DNA from: Macrobrachium rosenbergii | Taxonomy: Eukaryota > Arthropoda > Malacostraca > Decapoda > Palaemonidae | Direction of reading: 5' to 3' | DNA: 64,000 nt | Assembly: GCF_040412425.1 (NCBI RefSeq) | Contig: NC_089749.1 | Span: forward strand, 9,225,162 to 9,289,161 | Part shown: piece by piece, positions 50,204 to 62,756 of the stretch | How the letters are laid out: every line of letters starts with the position of its first letter | Numbering within the stretch: the stretch's first letter is position 1 | Made by a program: the position numbers and the translations under genes | Notes under the pieces: model-generated | Database searches by the model: none | Told to the model about the DNA's origin: nothing | What the model saw: the letters and a program-made list of their open reading frames with translations, nothing else

Positions 50204-53099
50204 CTGAAAGAGAAGAGAAAAGTTCACAGTTCGTTTTACTCGCACGACGTTCTCGAGACTGTACGGCAGCTTACGCAACTCTAGTCATACTTCTGTGAGT
50301 AAATGTACAAGACGTTTATGAGATTATACAGCAATTTACACAATTCTAGTCACACATCAGAGTATCAGGGTAATCAACTCGTGATTTCAAAGTCGCAAAA
50401 GAGATAAAAAGGAGAAATTTCAAATAAAATTTAAAAACAAAATACTGAAGGCTGTAAACTAAACTTCTAAAAGGAAATGGCAATTTCACTGAGAAAGAGG
50501 AGGGAGAGATCCAAGAGTAATAAAATTACATACCGTGTCATCCACCTAAACTCACAGGGCAACCCAGTCTTAATGCAACATATGCAGTGACATCTCTAAC
50601 AAGGATGCCACAAGTGTAAGTCTTTGGACTAATGCCCCACTGAGCAACAAATGCCCCATCAATGCCCCATGCTTATATCCCAGTCAATAAAGTGAACAGG
50701 AAAAAGAATGAAAGAATAAGAAAGCTCCACGTTTCAAAATAAGAAAATCTTGAATAAAAAACAAAAGCTGCCTTCATTATCTGTTGGCAGTGGCAAGCAG
50801 AAGGAAAAACAGGTGTGTAGCTTAACAAAATTACAGTAGAGTAGTTAGGAAGTCAGCACCTGTTAGACCACAACACAAATATACTAATTTAAAATCCACT
50901 GTAAAATCTGACCATTTTGAACGCTGCCGATGTTCGGCAAATCACACAAGTGTTTGAGTCATGTTGTACAAAGTAGGCCATCCCAGGTGTTATTGGAAGT
51001 GGTTCTGCTCTTAAAAATATGTGGGTGGATACTAAGTATATCAGTTATAAGAACCCATTTGATACCACAAGCTTTAAGATGATCATACCAGGCAGTACAG
51101 AAAAATCTTATTGCAGACTACATACTCTTATTTCATCTTCATACCTAACCATTATCATTTCATTATCTCTTGTGGAAAAAAAGTAATTGTGAGCAGTTAT
51201 TCTACCCAAAAGCACACTTCGTAAACCAGAAATATATAGAAAATTAGATAAAATAACTAGATTACCCGAATTCTGAGATCATCTCCAGAAAAGAAGTGAT
51301 AGAAAGGGGCATTCTTTGAGAAAGTTGTTTGTATGAATGCATCTCAGGGAAAAAAGCCATAATACATACAGGAACCATAAACCTCTCAATCTCGAGCTGA
51401 GACAGAGAGGTCATACCTCTGAAATGGCACAATTCCCAATGCAGTCGGCCCTCAACTCAACGTGTGGGTTTGCTTTAGTTCCAGGACAAACATTGTATGT
51501 AAGAAATTGCGCAGATTCTAATCCCTTGCATGAAATGGTGTAATAGTGTAGGAAGGGAATTTTTAAATGCATACGTAGCCTATGTACATCATGCCGTATA
51601 GAGTATACTACAGGTATAATAATTTCTAATTTTTCATACTGTAATACCTAAAATAATGTAATGGCTGGCATTTGCTCTTATAAAGTAGTACATAATCAAT
51701 CATTTTCTCGCCCCCCCTCCTGTTGGACTTTCCATTAAGTAATATATTTCCCAAAGGGATGAATGCAAAGTACTCTTTAGTTTAGACAGATATGGTTCTA
51801 GTTTGAAGCTGTGCTATTCAGCAGGTATTGAAAGGGGTTAAATTATCAGCTTTCTTAAGAAAAATCAAAGTTTTGTTTTAAAGCATACTGTTAGTAATGT
51901 GGTGATAGCAATACACAATCCTGAATCTTTTATGCATCAAGTTAAAAGTGTTTGTTAAGCATTCTTCACTTTCTTGGTGTGCCCCCGCAAATTTCATTTT
52001 TAAATTTCAAACAACTGTATCTGGGAGTTTTTTCTTTGTCTTCCATAGATGTTTTTAAGTTTGTGTAGGTGATTTCCGCAATAAGTTGAGGGACGACTGT
52101 AGTCTCCAAAAAGAAAACCACTAAAAGAACTTAGAGCAGTAACCCTCTGAAGACCTATCAAAACTATACCATACAGGGCATGATCTGAATCCCTACCTGA
52201 AATTGTCAGTCCATGCATCACTGAGGCTCATAATAAAAAGCATGTCGAAATGTCATTCCGAGAGGATTTAAGGGGAGAAATATAAAGGGGAAAATGTTAT
52301 CATTATCTCTGCCATAGCACTGTTGCTCGGTGATGTCGTGGTCGGCCTATTACTGACTTGGCTGCAAACAGTATTCTCATCTCAACATTCAGAAACAGCT
52401 AATGAGTAGGCAGCGCGGAGGTGACAACCCTTTTATCAAGAAAAGCGATAACTTACGAATCCACCACTTCCTTCATCTCAGCCAGCCAGACGTAAAAGGA
52501 GAAAGGGCCATCCCCCTCAAAATGTGCTGAAAACCACAGTAACATTAAGTTTTCTTTAAACACCTGTCAATGCTATTTTGTCACATCATGCAATACAAGG
52601 CTGTGCATATTAGAGTCAAGTTCTTTTTTATCTATTTAAGACAGGACATCTGCCATAATATAAACTAAAACAACAGTAATTAAAAATGAAATACAGGTAA
52701 AACTCAATTAAAACTCTATACATATTTACAAACACTTCTAATGTGATACGACAACGAATTTCAAGTTGCACAAGTAGCTAGGTAGACACTTTTCAGCATT
52801 TCAAGTCCAGGCTATTCTTGGGAAGTCCTGATATGCAGACTGATTAACTTGCTATTAAGTAAGTATACCTATTTTACCATGAGATTAAACATCACATAGG
52901 GATAGGATCTCAGTTAGGTCAATGAGGGTGATAATTGTAAGAACCACAGGGAGTCTTCTTTTAAAGGCTTTTAATTGAAAAAATATTTAAGGAAGTTAAT
53001 TCACTGCAAAATAAATAAAAAACAAAGAGAAGCAATATGGAAAATATGCACAGTACACAAGAGAAACTGATCTCAGTATTTAATGAGAAAATGAACACG

Positions 53100-53575
53100 T
53101 AAGGCAGTCCCCAGCTTATGGAGGGGGTTCCGTTCCAGCGGCATGCCGTAAGTAGATTTCTGCCATAAGTCAGTGCTTATTAATTAATAGGCACCATAAA
53201 CGGCACTGTACCTAGATACCCATTCTTGTTGCAAGTGCCTTTAAAGGCGCCATAACCTGATTAAGGTGCAGTAACTAGATATTGTACCTATTCTTGATAA
53301 ATGTAATGTGGACAGTCCCTGGTTATCAGCGTTACGGTTTTTCGGCACTTGTCCAGCGACGAAAATCGGCGCCGATATGTGCCACTTTCTGCTTATCGGC
53401 ACCGATAATTGCATACTGGCGCCAATGCATAACTAACAGAGGTGCCTATAACTGAAAATCGCCAATTTTCGGTTATCAGCGATTTTCCCTGGGGACTGCC
53501 TGCATTTGAAAATGTGCCGTAAGATCGGAACGCCATAAGTCGGTGCAGCCGTAACTCGGGTACGCCCTGTGTAAG
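53100..53575. mobile_element. family D MITE with a nested second copy (in intron 1)
   Basis: The outer element starts TA-AGGCAGTCCCCAGCTTATGG and ends ccgtaactcgggtacgccctgtgta. Inside it, at about 53309-53508, lies another copy bounded by ggacagtccctggttatcag and gggactgcctgca. The inner copy is closer in sequence to the element at 49434. Confidence 0.7.
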
Positions 53576-56522
53576 CATTGTCTTTACAAACAAAAGAAAT
53601 AAGACAAAATTTATAATTGGATGCAATCACTTCCAATACTCTAGCCTCACTACTGATTAGTGTCAAGAGAGATTTTTCAAAATTCAGAAGCTGGAAAATA
53701 ACAACTATACATGAATGTTAGGAAAAAAAATTGGTTTAATATACCAAACATAACTTGCCAATCTGAGTTAAATTCTGCTTGAGATTCTGATACTATAACA
53801 TACATATCTACTACTGGGGAAAACATGAGGCGTACTCAGTACCATTACAGTTTTAACTGTTTGGAAAATGCACTATACTGATCACCAGCCACAAAGTAAT
53901 TTCTACAGTATGTTGTAAAACTTGACTTTGAGGGGACCACTGGTTACAGAAGACAACTTAACAATTAACCACTATCATGCTTATTCTGGTCAAGACAACT
54001 GTACTTTTTCAATTGCATGTTCTTGCTTACATAAGCCCTTTCAATTTTTACCTGATGAAGAACTTTTAATTTATTTTCCTTCATCACTCAATGACTCCTT
54101 ATTATTTTATTCTGAAGCTGAATTATTTTATGTTCTTGTTTTCTAAATAAAAAAAATTATACAGATAAAAAGCCACATCAGAATATGTGGTTGAAATATG
54201 AACGATCTCATGGGAATTTCAAAGGGTTAGGTAGTCCAAAATCAAATGTACAATATCACTTAATTTCAACAAGGTCAAAGAGTGCTTTACAATAAAGTCA
54301 AAGGGTGCTGTTCAATGATGTGTACCATTGCAAGTTCAATCAACATTCAAAAGACTTGGGGAACAATGTCACCAAAATCTTGATAATGTCGTTCATGCTT
54401 CCGTCATCAGTGTGAATAAAAGAAAAGACACAAAAGTGATATTAAGTATGAAAAGGAAAATGTTAACTCAATATGTGACAGCAATGTACTGCCTGGATCA
54501 CTAAGAAACCCTTACATACTTCAACATAACCTAACCTAAGAATGAATAATACTAGTTTCAATTCAATACGTACGTAACTCCTATATTCCAAATGTGAGGG
54601 CGGGGAAGGTGTTATAACTTCAATATAGGGTAAAGAAAGATGGAAGAAAGAGAGTATGATTTACTGGTTTTGCTAGCATATCCAACTCCTCCCTGACCAC
54701 AGGCCATCAAATGCCCATCCAGGGAAATACCCCACAACTCATTATTTTCAAAGAAAGCCAATCTAACACACAGAAACGAGAGCCAAATATATGAGCATCT
54801 CAACAAGAAACAGTTGCAGCTTGCATCCTTGTCTGAAATACAACTCTGACAATTACTTTTCATAGAACCCTTAAAGTACATGTGAATTTAGGATGAATTC
54901 CCTGTGCATGAAACCATCTAAATTCACAACTCCTCACAAAATACAAATGGAAGTTCAATCCTAACAAGATTAAAAAGATGGCATGCAAAACCAGTGACAA
55001 TTACAAACATGTAAATGTTTGTAATTGTAACATGGTGGAAATATCACATATATGTCACAAAGAAAAACCCTCCAAAAATGATAAAATTAAACCAAAACTA
55101 ATACACTAACAATGTCAACTAGGCAAACACTCTATTCGGCACAATAAACATTAGGCACAGACAGACATCTTCTCTGATGAAAGCAGTGAAATGATATGAT
55201 GAAAATACAATACTGTACGCTGGATAGCAATAAACGCTGATGACCAGCATCCCAATAGCTCTTATGAGGTACTTGTTCTATGCTAGTTAAACAGTGTAGG
55301 GCTGTAGTTATCTATTAGTCGGGTAAGCCTACAAGTTATCTATTAGTCGGGTAAGCCTACAAGAATTCTAATCATAATACTAAGCACAATCGTAACTGTT
55401 CAGTATTTAATACCTGTACATATGTATCCTGTATCCAGATATCCTACCATAAACACTGGGTAATGTACACTGTCAATTCAAGTAGTGGTAAAATGAAAAT
55501 AAGCAGCAGTCCTTGGAGTGCGCACACATTTTTGGATCAAGCTCAAGTCGGTGAATTTGATGTGAACAATATCTGTAACTCCATTTGTCCTGTGCACTGG
55601 GGCATGAAGCAGCAATGGTTTCAATTATGACTGCAAGATTATGGTGTGAAGGAAGGATTAAAATGCATACGGTACAAAGAACCTTGAAATGGCAGCTTAA
55701 GTATACAAATTTTGGAGGCAAACAATCGCAAACTGGGCTATTGGACAAAGGAAATTGCAACCAAACTTAAGGACGTGAAGGATATTAGGATATCCAGTTA
55801 CCTCTAAGACTCCCAGAAGTTCGGTAATAGGTTTAGGACATCGGAATGGTGGTTAAGGGCCTGGAAAAATGGGTTAAAAGATATGTACAGTAGGTATAAG
55901 GTAATATGTCATGGGTACAGTAATTAGTTAAGGGTACAGTAATCAACATAAAAAAAAATTAAGTCCGAAAGTCACTCGTGTGACAATAAAGAACAGAAAT
56001 TGTCTTCCATGTTGAAATTAAGTATAATACTGCATGGCAATGCACCTCTCATATTCTTGAAAACACTGACATTGAAAAAATAAATATATGGACTGGGGAA
56101 ATGTAAACATCATAATTCACTAGTCTCGATTTCCGAATTCAGTTCACAAGGCCTGAGTAACAGATGAGAAAACTCAGGGCAAGAAAAACTATTCAAAGGA
56201 TTAAAAACATCGCTCAGAAAACAGCAAATAAATCTGACGTCAAGAGGAAAGGCAGTTGCTATTTCTGAAGCACCATACTCCCATACTCCACCATACAGAC
56301 CTTCCACACACAAACAGTGGTGACTGCAAGTGTATGATTTCACCATGAAACTCGTGGCAAGTACAGAGACCTCAGCGACCAACTCTAAACAATAAATTAT
56401 TTCTGCAAGATTTTGAAAAACCACTATTACCACAAAGGAACAATTCAGTAATGTAAGGCTTCAGTAAACTGACCTCATGACACGTTTCTCAAAATAATTT
56501 CAGTAATTTTTAATTGAAATTG

Positions 56523-56715
56523 GAACACAAAATTTAGGACAAAGGCCAACCGCTGGGACTTATGTCATTCAACACTGAGAGGGAAATTGACCGTAAGAAG
56601 GTTTGAAAGGTGTAACTCGAGGAAAACATCGCAATTGCACTGTGAAACAATTGTTGAGGGGGTGGGGGTTGGAAAGTCAGATGGAAGAAAGAGAATATGA
56701 ATGGATGTACAGCAA
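56523..56715 (+). repeat. SINE-like family C, copy 7 (in intron 1)
   Basis: aggacaaaggccaaccgctg..ggacttatgtcattcaacac to gagaatatgaatggatgtac. The 3' end is missing. Confidence 0.8.
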
Positions 56716-57164
56716 ATTTTAAGAAACTAAATAAGTATAATGGCAGAGACAGGGAAAAGCTCTTTGAAGGGCTATTATTATAGTTTTATGACATACACTT
56801 TGCTGCTTAACTGTCTTAAAATACAGAATTAACCCCATTCATACACATTTTCTGTCATCTGATTTCTCCTTTTGCCTAACATACACAATGATTTCCTTTG
56901 GCTAGATACTGTCTTCTTACTTTACATCCTTTCATGAATATAGTTCCAAATGAAAGTGTAAACTAACTTCCATGGCTAAGATGTGTGCCATTGTGAGGGT
57001 TACACACTTAGTCCACAAATTAAGATTAGGTTAGGCCTGCCATTACCTGCCCACCAAGACTAAAGAAAGAGAACTGCATATAGGGTATAACTTTTTCATT
57101 TATCAATGAATAAGAACAGCATGTAAGTTAAATAGGATTTTTTTTATGTATGAATGACCAATGA

Positions 57165-57350
57165 AATTCAGGCTGTAAAGCCAAGCACTGGGAACTTTCA
57201 GCCATTCAGTGGTTATGAGTGAAAAGAGAAGAGATTGGAGTAATTGGACAGCAAGATAAAGAGGTCCAGAAGATAAGTGAGATGAAGTACAATCATCTAA
57301 AGTTGTGCTAAGAAGTACTATTGGGTAGACAGCAAGACGGAAGACAGTAA
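57165..57350 (+). repeat. SINE-like family C, copy 8 (diverged)
   Basis: tgtaaagccaagcactggga..ctttcagccattcagtgg and a degraded body. A short further fragment of the same 5' part lies at 58308-58368 (gaagccaatcgctggaaccc). Confidence 0.6.
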
Positions 57351-59774
57351 GCGGGCATTTTTATGGTGAATCGCCTCCAATATTTAAAATGCAAAGCAAT
57401 TTTTATCTTTACTTCCAATTGCTCTTATGTACTTTGGATTATCTTTTCATATCCCGCAAGAAAAAATATGAATGATAACAAACCCACAACACCACTTAAC
57501 TCGTTATCTCAACATTGCCAGCAGAGGTGGAAGAACTTACAAACAGGTCCCAGTAATTAGGTTCCTGTGTATCAACTTGCCACCCACAATAAGCCTAATG
57601 AACAATGCTTTCAAATGGTAATTTTCTTTCAGTAGAGACTGACATACGTTATAGCTACATAATGACTCCACATCAAGCTATCAGTCTTTCTTATCAAACC
57701 AAGGTTAAGTACCATATTGATACTAAAGCCGTAAGTGGCCATCAAAAATGTAAAATGGATACATTTATATACATATATATAGTTATTTGAAATACAATAC
57801 CATATAAAAAATACAAAATTTGGGACTTCACTGATTTTGAATGAATAAAAGGCAGAACAATTGTAAGCTTAATTAGGTCATTATAGAATGAAAGGGTTGT
57901 ATCAGGTACAGACTGCTTAACTGAGAGCGCTGCATCAGACCTGACCAAGAAAGACTTTGCGTTTCAATGATCCTGCAAGCCTTTCCCAAAAATTATTACC
58001 GAAGCACTTACTGGGATACATTCTAATACTGTATCCACCAGATACAATCACAAGTCAGAGCTGCATTTAGTTTACTGTCATGAAACATTGCCTATTTTGC
58101 CAGAATGAAGGGTCCATTGCTGCTTGAACATCATTGCACTCTACTTCACCAGCATTTCGATATATTTTGCATTTTAGTAGAACCAGCGTACGATACGTCA
58201 AATAAACAACATTACGTAGCTTGAATTTCGACCATTGAAGGCTACCATATTAAAACAATGGCGCAAGATGCAGTAACCAGTAACAGTCTTGCCTTCATAA
58301 TTCGTTATGAGGTTTAGGCTATGAAGCCAATCGCTGGAACCCATCTCGGCTATTCAGTCCGTTTTATTATTTTCGTCTTTCTTAATGTGTCGAGAGACAT
58401 TGGGGCTTTCCATTGACAGGGAACAAAATTAATACTTATATTTATATTTTGTTAAATATCTTGGCATCTTGTTGATACCCCCCAAAAGAGGGTATGTACA
58501 TTACTCAGTCCTTTGAAATTTCTGAAATATCATCTAAATGGTTATTTCTCCTTAAACAATGAATCTATGAGTAGAATAGTGCAATAAAGCTTATCAACAG
58601 ATGGGGGACTTGGCTATAAACACACTCTCTAGGACACTAGCTCCCAAAATAAAATCAAGGGTTAATCTAGCATGCCCACTTCTAGGGCAGGCACAGTTGG
58701 CTACTTTTGGAGGTTCAATAACACGGTTTTCTATTAATTTTGTTCTAGATGTGACCAAATTACAACCTTCCTAGCCAAGTAGGGGAAGATATATCTCAGT
58801 TTCAAGTGTTTTATTTCATCTATATTTTTTCATATATGGTTGTTTACTCTTTACTTGTGTTCTTAAGTAGAAAGCTTTATTTATTATAGCCCTTGGGGAT
58901 TGTAGCATTCTATATTTCCAACTGGAGTTGCAGATTTACCAGTAATAATAATAATAATAACAGCATATTATTATTATTATTATGAACAACCATTATTCAT
59001 TACCTCAATACCAGAGTGGCCTGTACAAAGGAAAACTAGTAATCAACTTTGCAAAAGATAAATAAATTTTGACTTTGGTCAATATTCAATTAAAATGGGA
59101 ATACGAACAAACTGGTCATTCTAAGGCAGAGCTATAACAGCTCTGGACTGTAAACTAAACACGACAGTTGAAAAGGCCCCACTGTCATTGAAAACAGGTC
59201 GGTTCAGGTACCAAATAAGTGGGGGGGGCAGTGCCTGTGGCCTGGATTTTAATCTTGGCTGGATATGCAATAGCAAGCCATTTTGTTGAACAGCCATTTT
59301 TATGGATAAATAAAAAACAAAAAACGACACAGTTTTTGGATAAACACTTGCGACTTATCGAGCTTGACAAGACACCGAACAACGCCGCGACTCAACCGAC
59401 GAAGACTCTGTAAAAGTCAGTCGACGAAGAGAGAGAGAGAGAAAGACGGATAGAGAGAGAGAGAGACTCATCACTCGACGGTGACTCATAACTCACTTGG
59501 GGCACGATTAAAAAAAAATAATTTAAAAGGGGGAATCAAACAGGACCCGAGTAACCTGGCGGACGAGGCCGTCGGGCACCACCACTCGGAAATAAATAAA
59601 TAAGGGGAGTGTTTACACACACGATGAAAACTTGGCCACTGTCAAAAATCGATATAGCCTCGGGACCGATCACTTCGGGGGTCGAGAGGGAGACGAAAAA
59701 GATGCTGCCGCCGCTCCTGTGCCCGAACCGACACTCCCCCTCTCACTCTCCTTTTCGCACACGCCACTACTAAC

Positions 59775-59876
59775 CCATGTCACTGCTCTCAAGATAACCT
59801 GAGGTCGCTGAACGAAGGCCAGGGGGTCAAAAGGTGCCCCTGCCTTGCCTCCACCGTACGCTCCCTCCTCCATCAT
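59775..59876 (-). CDS. Syngr: synaptogyrin, coding exon 1 (residues 1-34)
   Basis: First coding exon of a four-exon synaptogyrin gene on the minus strand. It encodes the cytosolic N-terminus, which starts MMEEGAYGGGKAG and continues FDPLAFVQRPQ, then the first residues of membrane segment 1 (VILRAVTW). Vertebrate synaptogyrins begin with a very similar MEGGAYGAGKAGGAFDP block, so the identification is strong. The ATG at 59876 is chosen because the longer open frame, to 59903, begins with TTG. A second ATG follows at once (59873) and could be used instead. The exon ends at TGG (Trp34), followed by donor GTTAGT at 59774-59769, in phase 0. This joins to exon 2 exactly where the family has the W-(V/L)FSIVVFG junction. 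Intron 1 is about 9.6 kb. Product role known from the family: integral protein of synaptic and other small vesicles, acting in exocytosis and vesicle biogenesis. Confidence 0.9.
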
Positions 59877-60420
59877 ATTTGCGTCTGCTCGACCGACTGA
59901 CAATCGAGCTTCGAGTTCGGAACGCCTCCTGCTTCGAACCGGCTGGTGCTTCGTCCGAACGCCCGCCCGGAGTAAGCAAGGTTACGTCCTCCGTTACAGC
60001 GAGTTAAAGATTCTTATCGTTTTAATTTTACGATATTTAAATGATTCAATAAAATTAAATAATCGAAATTAATAATGTTTCTCAATGAATCACAGCGCAT
60101 TCGCCCAACCAAACCCATTTCGCCGAAGTTCGAACCGCTCGGCTCGCGAGCCGTCTCTAGATTTCGAAGCGCCTCGAACCCCCATCCAGACTCGTCCACC
60201 TCTTCTGAAAGTTAATTAAAATCGCCGATTGAATGGCGTGTCATCGTCAGTCCTCTCTGTAGAATTAACGCGGCCGCGGCCAAGATCGAAATAAAGGTGC
60301 CTAGCCCACATTTTCCATAATATTCAGACCGAGATCGCGATTCGAGATGTGGATATACCTGGAACTTCAGCAGACGACAGGAATTTCGCGCAAGTGCGCC
60401 TCTGAGAATCAATTAACTTA
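59877..60420 (-). promoter_or_regulatory. Syngr: probable promoter and 5' UTR region of synaptogyrin
   Basis: This stretch just upstream of exon 1 is visibly richer in CG dinucleotides than the surroundings (for example around 59880-59970 and 60080-60300) and lacks microsatellites. An arthropod-like initiator TCAGTC lies on the minus strand near 59900-59895. It would give a 5' UTR of only about 22 nt, so transcription may well start further upstream. No convincing TATA box was seen. The assignment is positional plus base composition; the exact start site is not determined. Confidence 0.4.
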
Positions 60421-60620
60421 ATGGTCGTTTGTTATGGAGATTTCACGAATATCATTATCGCAATTAACGTCCGCGACTCCCGACGATAAAGCGTGAATTA
60501 TGGAGTCGCGTTAACACGGCGTGAAATCGATCATTAAGAGAAGCCTTTTGTTTTGTGAATGATTACGTTGTCTGTTGCTAAAAATAGCGCGGCGATATTC
60601 GGTTGGTTTTATTAGTATTT

Positions 60621-60721
<101 letters not shown>

Positions 60722-60942
60722 TGCAGCATAAATGTATTTATTAATAAATAATAAGCCATAAAATATTTAATTAACGCGAGAGACAATATATGGAAAAGAA
60801 ATTATATCACTCACACTGTAGTGCCCAAACTTCCCATCAGTTATTTGGGTTCTGAATGAAATCCAAACTGAAATTTAAAATATAAAAAAGGTGCGTCTTT
60901 GCTGAAAGATGGCAGCTATTAATTGCTGTAGAATGTTCTCTT

Positions 60943-61301
60943 TTTAGTTTCCTGTAAAAGAAAACCATTGTGCCGGCTTTGTCTGTCCGTCCGCACTTTT
61001 CCTCTCCACCCTCAGATCTTAAAAGCTACTGAGGCTCGAGGGCTGCAAATTGGTATGTTGATCATCCACCCTCCAATCATCAAACATAGCAAATTGCAGC
61101 CCTCTAGCCTCAGTTGTTTTTATTTTATTTGAGGCTAAAGTTGTCCATGATCGTGGCCACCACCAGGCCGTGGTTAAAGTTTCATGGGCCGCGGTTCATA
61201 CAGCATTGTACCGAGACCACCGAAAGATAGGTCTATTTTCGGTGGCCTTGATTATACGCTGCAGCGGCTGTACAGAAAACTCGATGGCATTTTTTACTTT
61301 T
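60943..61301 (+). repeat. family A multi-hairpin element, copy 7
   Basis: Nearly complete. The 3' hairpin and part of the central region (the gcttctggcaacgatat block) are deleted. Confidence 0.85.
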
Positions 61302-61517
61302 TTCTTTTTTTTAAGCCATGACAGGAATTCATGCACTGCGTGTCCTTGAGTTGATCGTCAGCATGCAATGTCCGATATGAAAGAAGGCTTTTATTAATTG
61401 AAAATATGCCACTGATTTAATCATGAACCAGTACACATTTCGTCATTAACCAATACATATTTATCCATATTCCCTTACGCATGTAAACCAGTACACATTT
61501 AGTCTTAAACCCATACA

Positions 61518-61519
<2 letters not shown>

Positions 61520-61569
<50 letters not shown>

Positions 61570-61700
61570 GCTAAGAAATTCACAATCTCATGAGAAACAA
61601 TCTGTGTAATAAAAATCCACAATTATATAGTTTATATTTTACATAGTAATATGTTTACTCTATAATTGTGGACTTTTATTAAAGTACACAGATTATTAAG

Positions 61701-61744
<44 letters not shown>
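61520..61744. repeat. family F palindrome, copy 4, between (ATT)n tracts
   Basis: ATT at 61520-61569, then gctaagaaattcacaatctc, the palindrome at 61610-61680 (aaaaatccacaattatatag / ctctataattgtggact), then ATT at 61701-61744. Confidence 0.82.
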
Positions 61745-62002
61745 CCGCTCACTTAGGTATTCTTGCAATGACTTTTCTCTAAGTTGCATAATGCAATTGC
61801 ACTTTAAAAAAATCTGCTGTTAGCCTTTTGTGTTACAAAGCACTGCACTCAGATATATTCCCCCGAGAAGAAACGAACATTCAGTGCATTTATTAAGGAA
61901 CTGGGTCAGTACTCGCTACAAACCTCGTTGCATTGTTGCATTCTGCTGCATCTAAGAATAAAATAGGAAGAGAAAGTATCAGTGAATGAAGAAATCCCAT
62001 GC

Positions 62003-62004
<2 letters not shown>

Positions 62005-62077
<73 letters not shown>
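62005..62077 (+). repeat. (CT)n microsatellite
   Basis: About 36 units. Confidence 0.95.
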
Positions 62078-62080
<3 letters not shown>

Positions 62081-62164
62081 TTTTTCGTTGGGCTATGCCA
62101 AGGTTTTGGGAAGTTGTCTCCTGATTGTATGGAGATTGTAAAATATAGATGGGTCGGTCGGGGG

Positions 62165-62400
62165 GTGTAAGGATGAGGATGAGTGGGGGTAGGACCGAGG
62201 GTAAAGAACTGGTTGAGGATTAGCAGTGAGTGTGGGAGGATTGAAAAATAAGGGTTGAGGATTGGTGTGTGAGTGTGGGAGGATTGTTTGAAAAAAGGGG
62301 TGAGGATTACAGTGAGTGTGGGAAGATTGGTTGAAAAAAGCGTTAAGGATTAGGATGTGGGAAGACCATTCAAAAAACGGGGTGAGGATTGAGTGTAGGA
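62165..62400 (+). repeat. tandem repeat, unit about 40-55 bp
   Basis: gaggattacagtgagtgtgg and gaggattgtttgaaaaaagg, about 5 copies. Confidence 0.75.
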
Positions 62401-62420
62401 TGATTGTTTAAAAAAAAAAA

Positions 62421-62756
62421 GTATAAAGTGCGTCTAAGTTTCTTCGGCGCAATCGAGTTTTCTGTAGAGCCGCGACCCATGAAACTTTAACCACGGCCCT
62501 GTGGTGGCCTGTCCTATATCGTTGCCAGAAGCACGATTAAGACTAACTTTAACCTTAAATAAAATAAAAACCACTGAGGCTACCGAGAGGCTGCAATTTG
62601 GTATGTTTGATGACTGGACTGTGGATGATCAACGCAGTTGCGACCCCTCTAGCCTCAATGTTCGTCTGAAGGAGCGGACAGAAAAAGTGCGGTTTGAAAA
62701 GTGCGGACGGACAGACAAAGCTGGCACAATAATTTTCTTTTACAGAAAACTAAAAA
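62421..62756 (-). repeat. family A multi-hairpin element, copy 8 (internally deleted)
   Basis: Reverse orientation. It keeps both ends (aagtttcttcggcgcaatcg and attttcttttacagaaaact) but lacks the ccaccgaaag hairpin. Confidence 0.8.

Larger units (their letters stand above)
50204..59774 (-). other. synaptogyrin intron 1
   Basis: This large first intron has donor GTTAGT at the exon 1 side and acceptor ctctttcag at the exon 2 side. It contains a family D nested pair (53100-53580), SINE-like family C copies (56523-56715, 57165-57350, 58308-58368), a 30 bp direct duplication near 55308-55366, a small (AAT)/(ATT) inverted pair at 58944-58982 and GA tracts near 59427-59466. A candidate cryptic exon lies at 52457-52526. 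Otherwise it is mostly unique sequence. Confidence 0.85.
47804..59876 (-). other. Syngr: synaptogyrin gene, coding span with introns
   Basis: The span joins the four coding exons. Intron 1 (50204-59774) is about 9.6 kb, intron 2 (49139-49968) about 0.8 kb, and intron 3 (48038-48998) about 1 kb. All three are GT-AG, with phases 0, 1 and 0. The predicted protein has four membrane segments (about residues 29-49, 70-91, 113-130, 147-168) with both termini cytosolic, which is the MARVEL-domain layout of synaptogyrins and synaptophysins. Intron 2 carries a MITE (49436-49746) and intron 3 carries a SINE-like family C copy (48605-48850). Intron 1 carries a nested family D pair and family C copies. 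Microsatellites are sparse across the whole span compared with both flanks. No other gene is evident inside the introns. Confidence 0.9.

Noticed and set aside
49904..50278. Continuous 124-codon frame covering synaptogyrin exon 2 with extra ends
   Set aside because: The first about 25 codons are upstream of the acceptor and the last about 20 run past the donor into the introns. Only 50203-49969 is coding.
58004..58060. Possible small exon in intron 1 with donor GTAAGT
   Set aside because: All three frames contain stop codons and the acceptor is weak.
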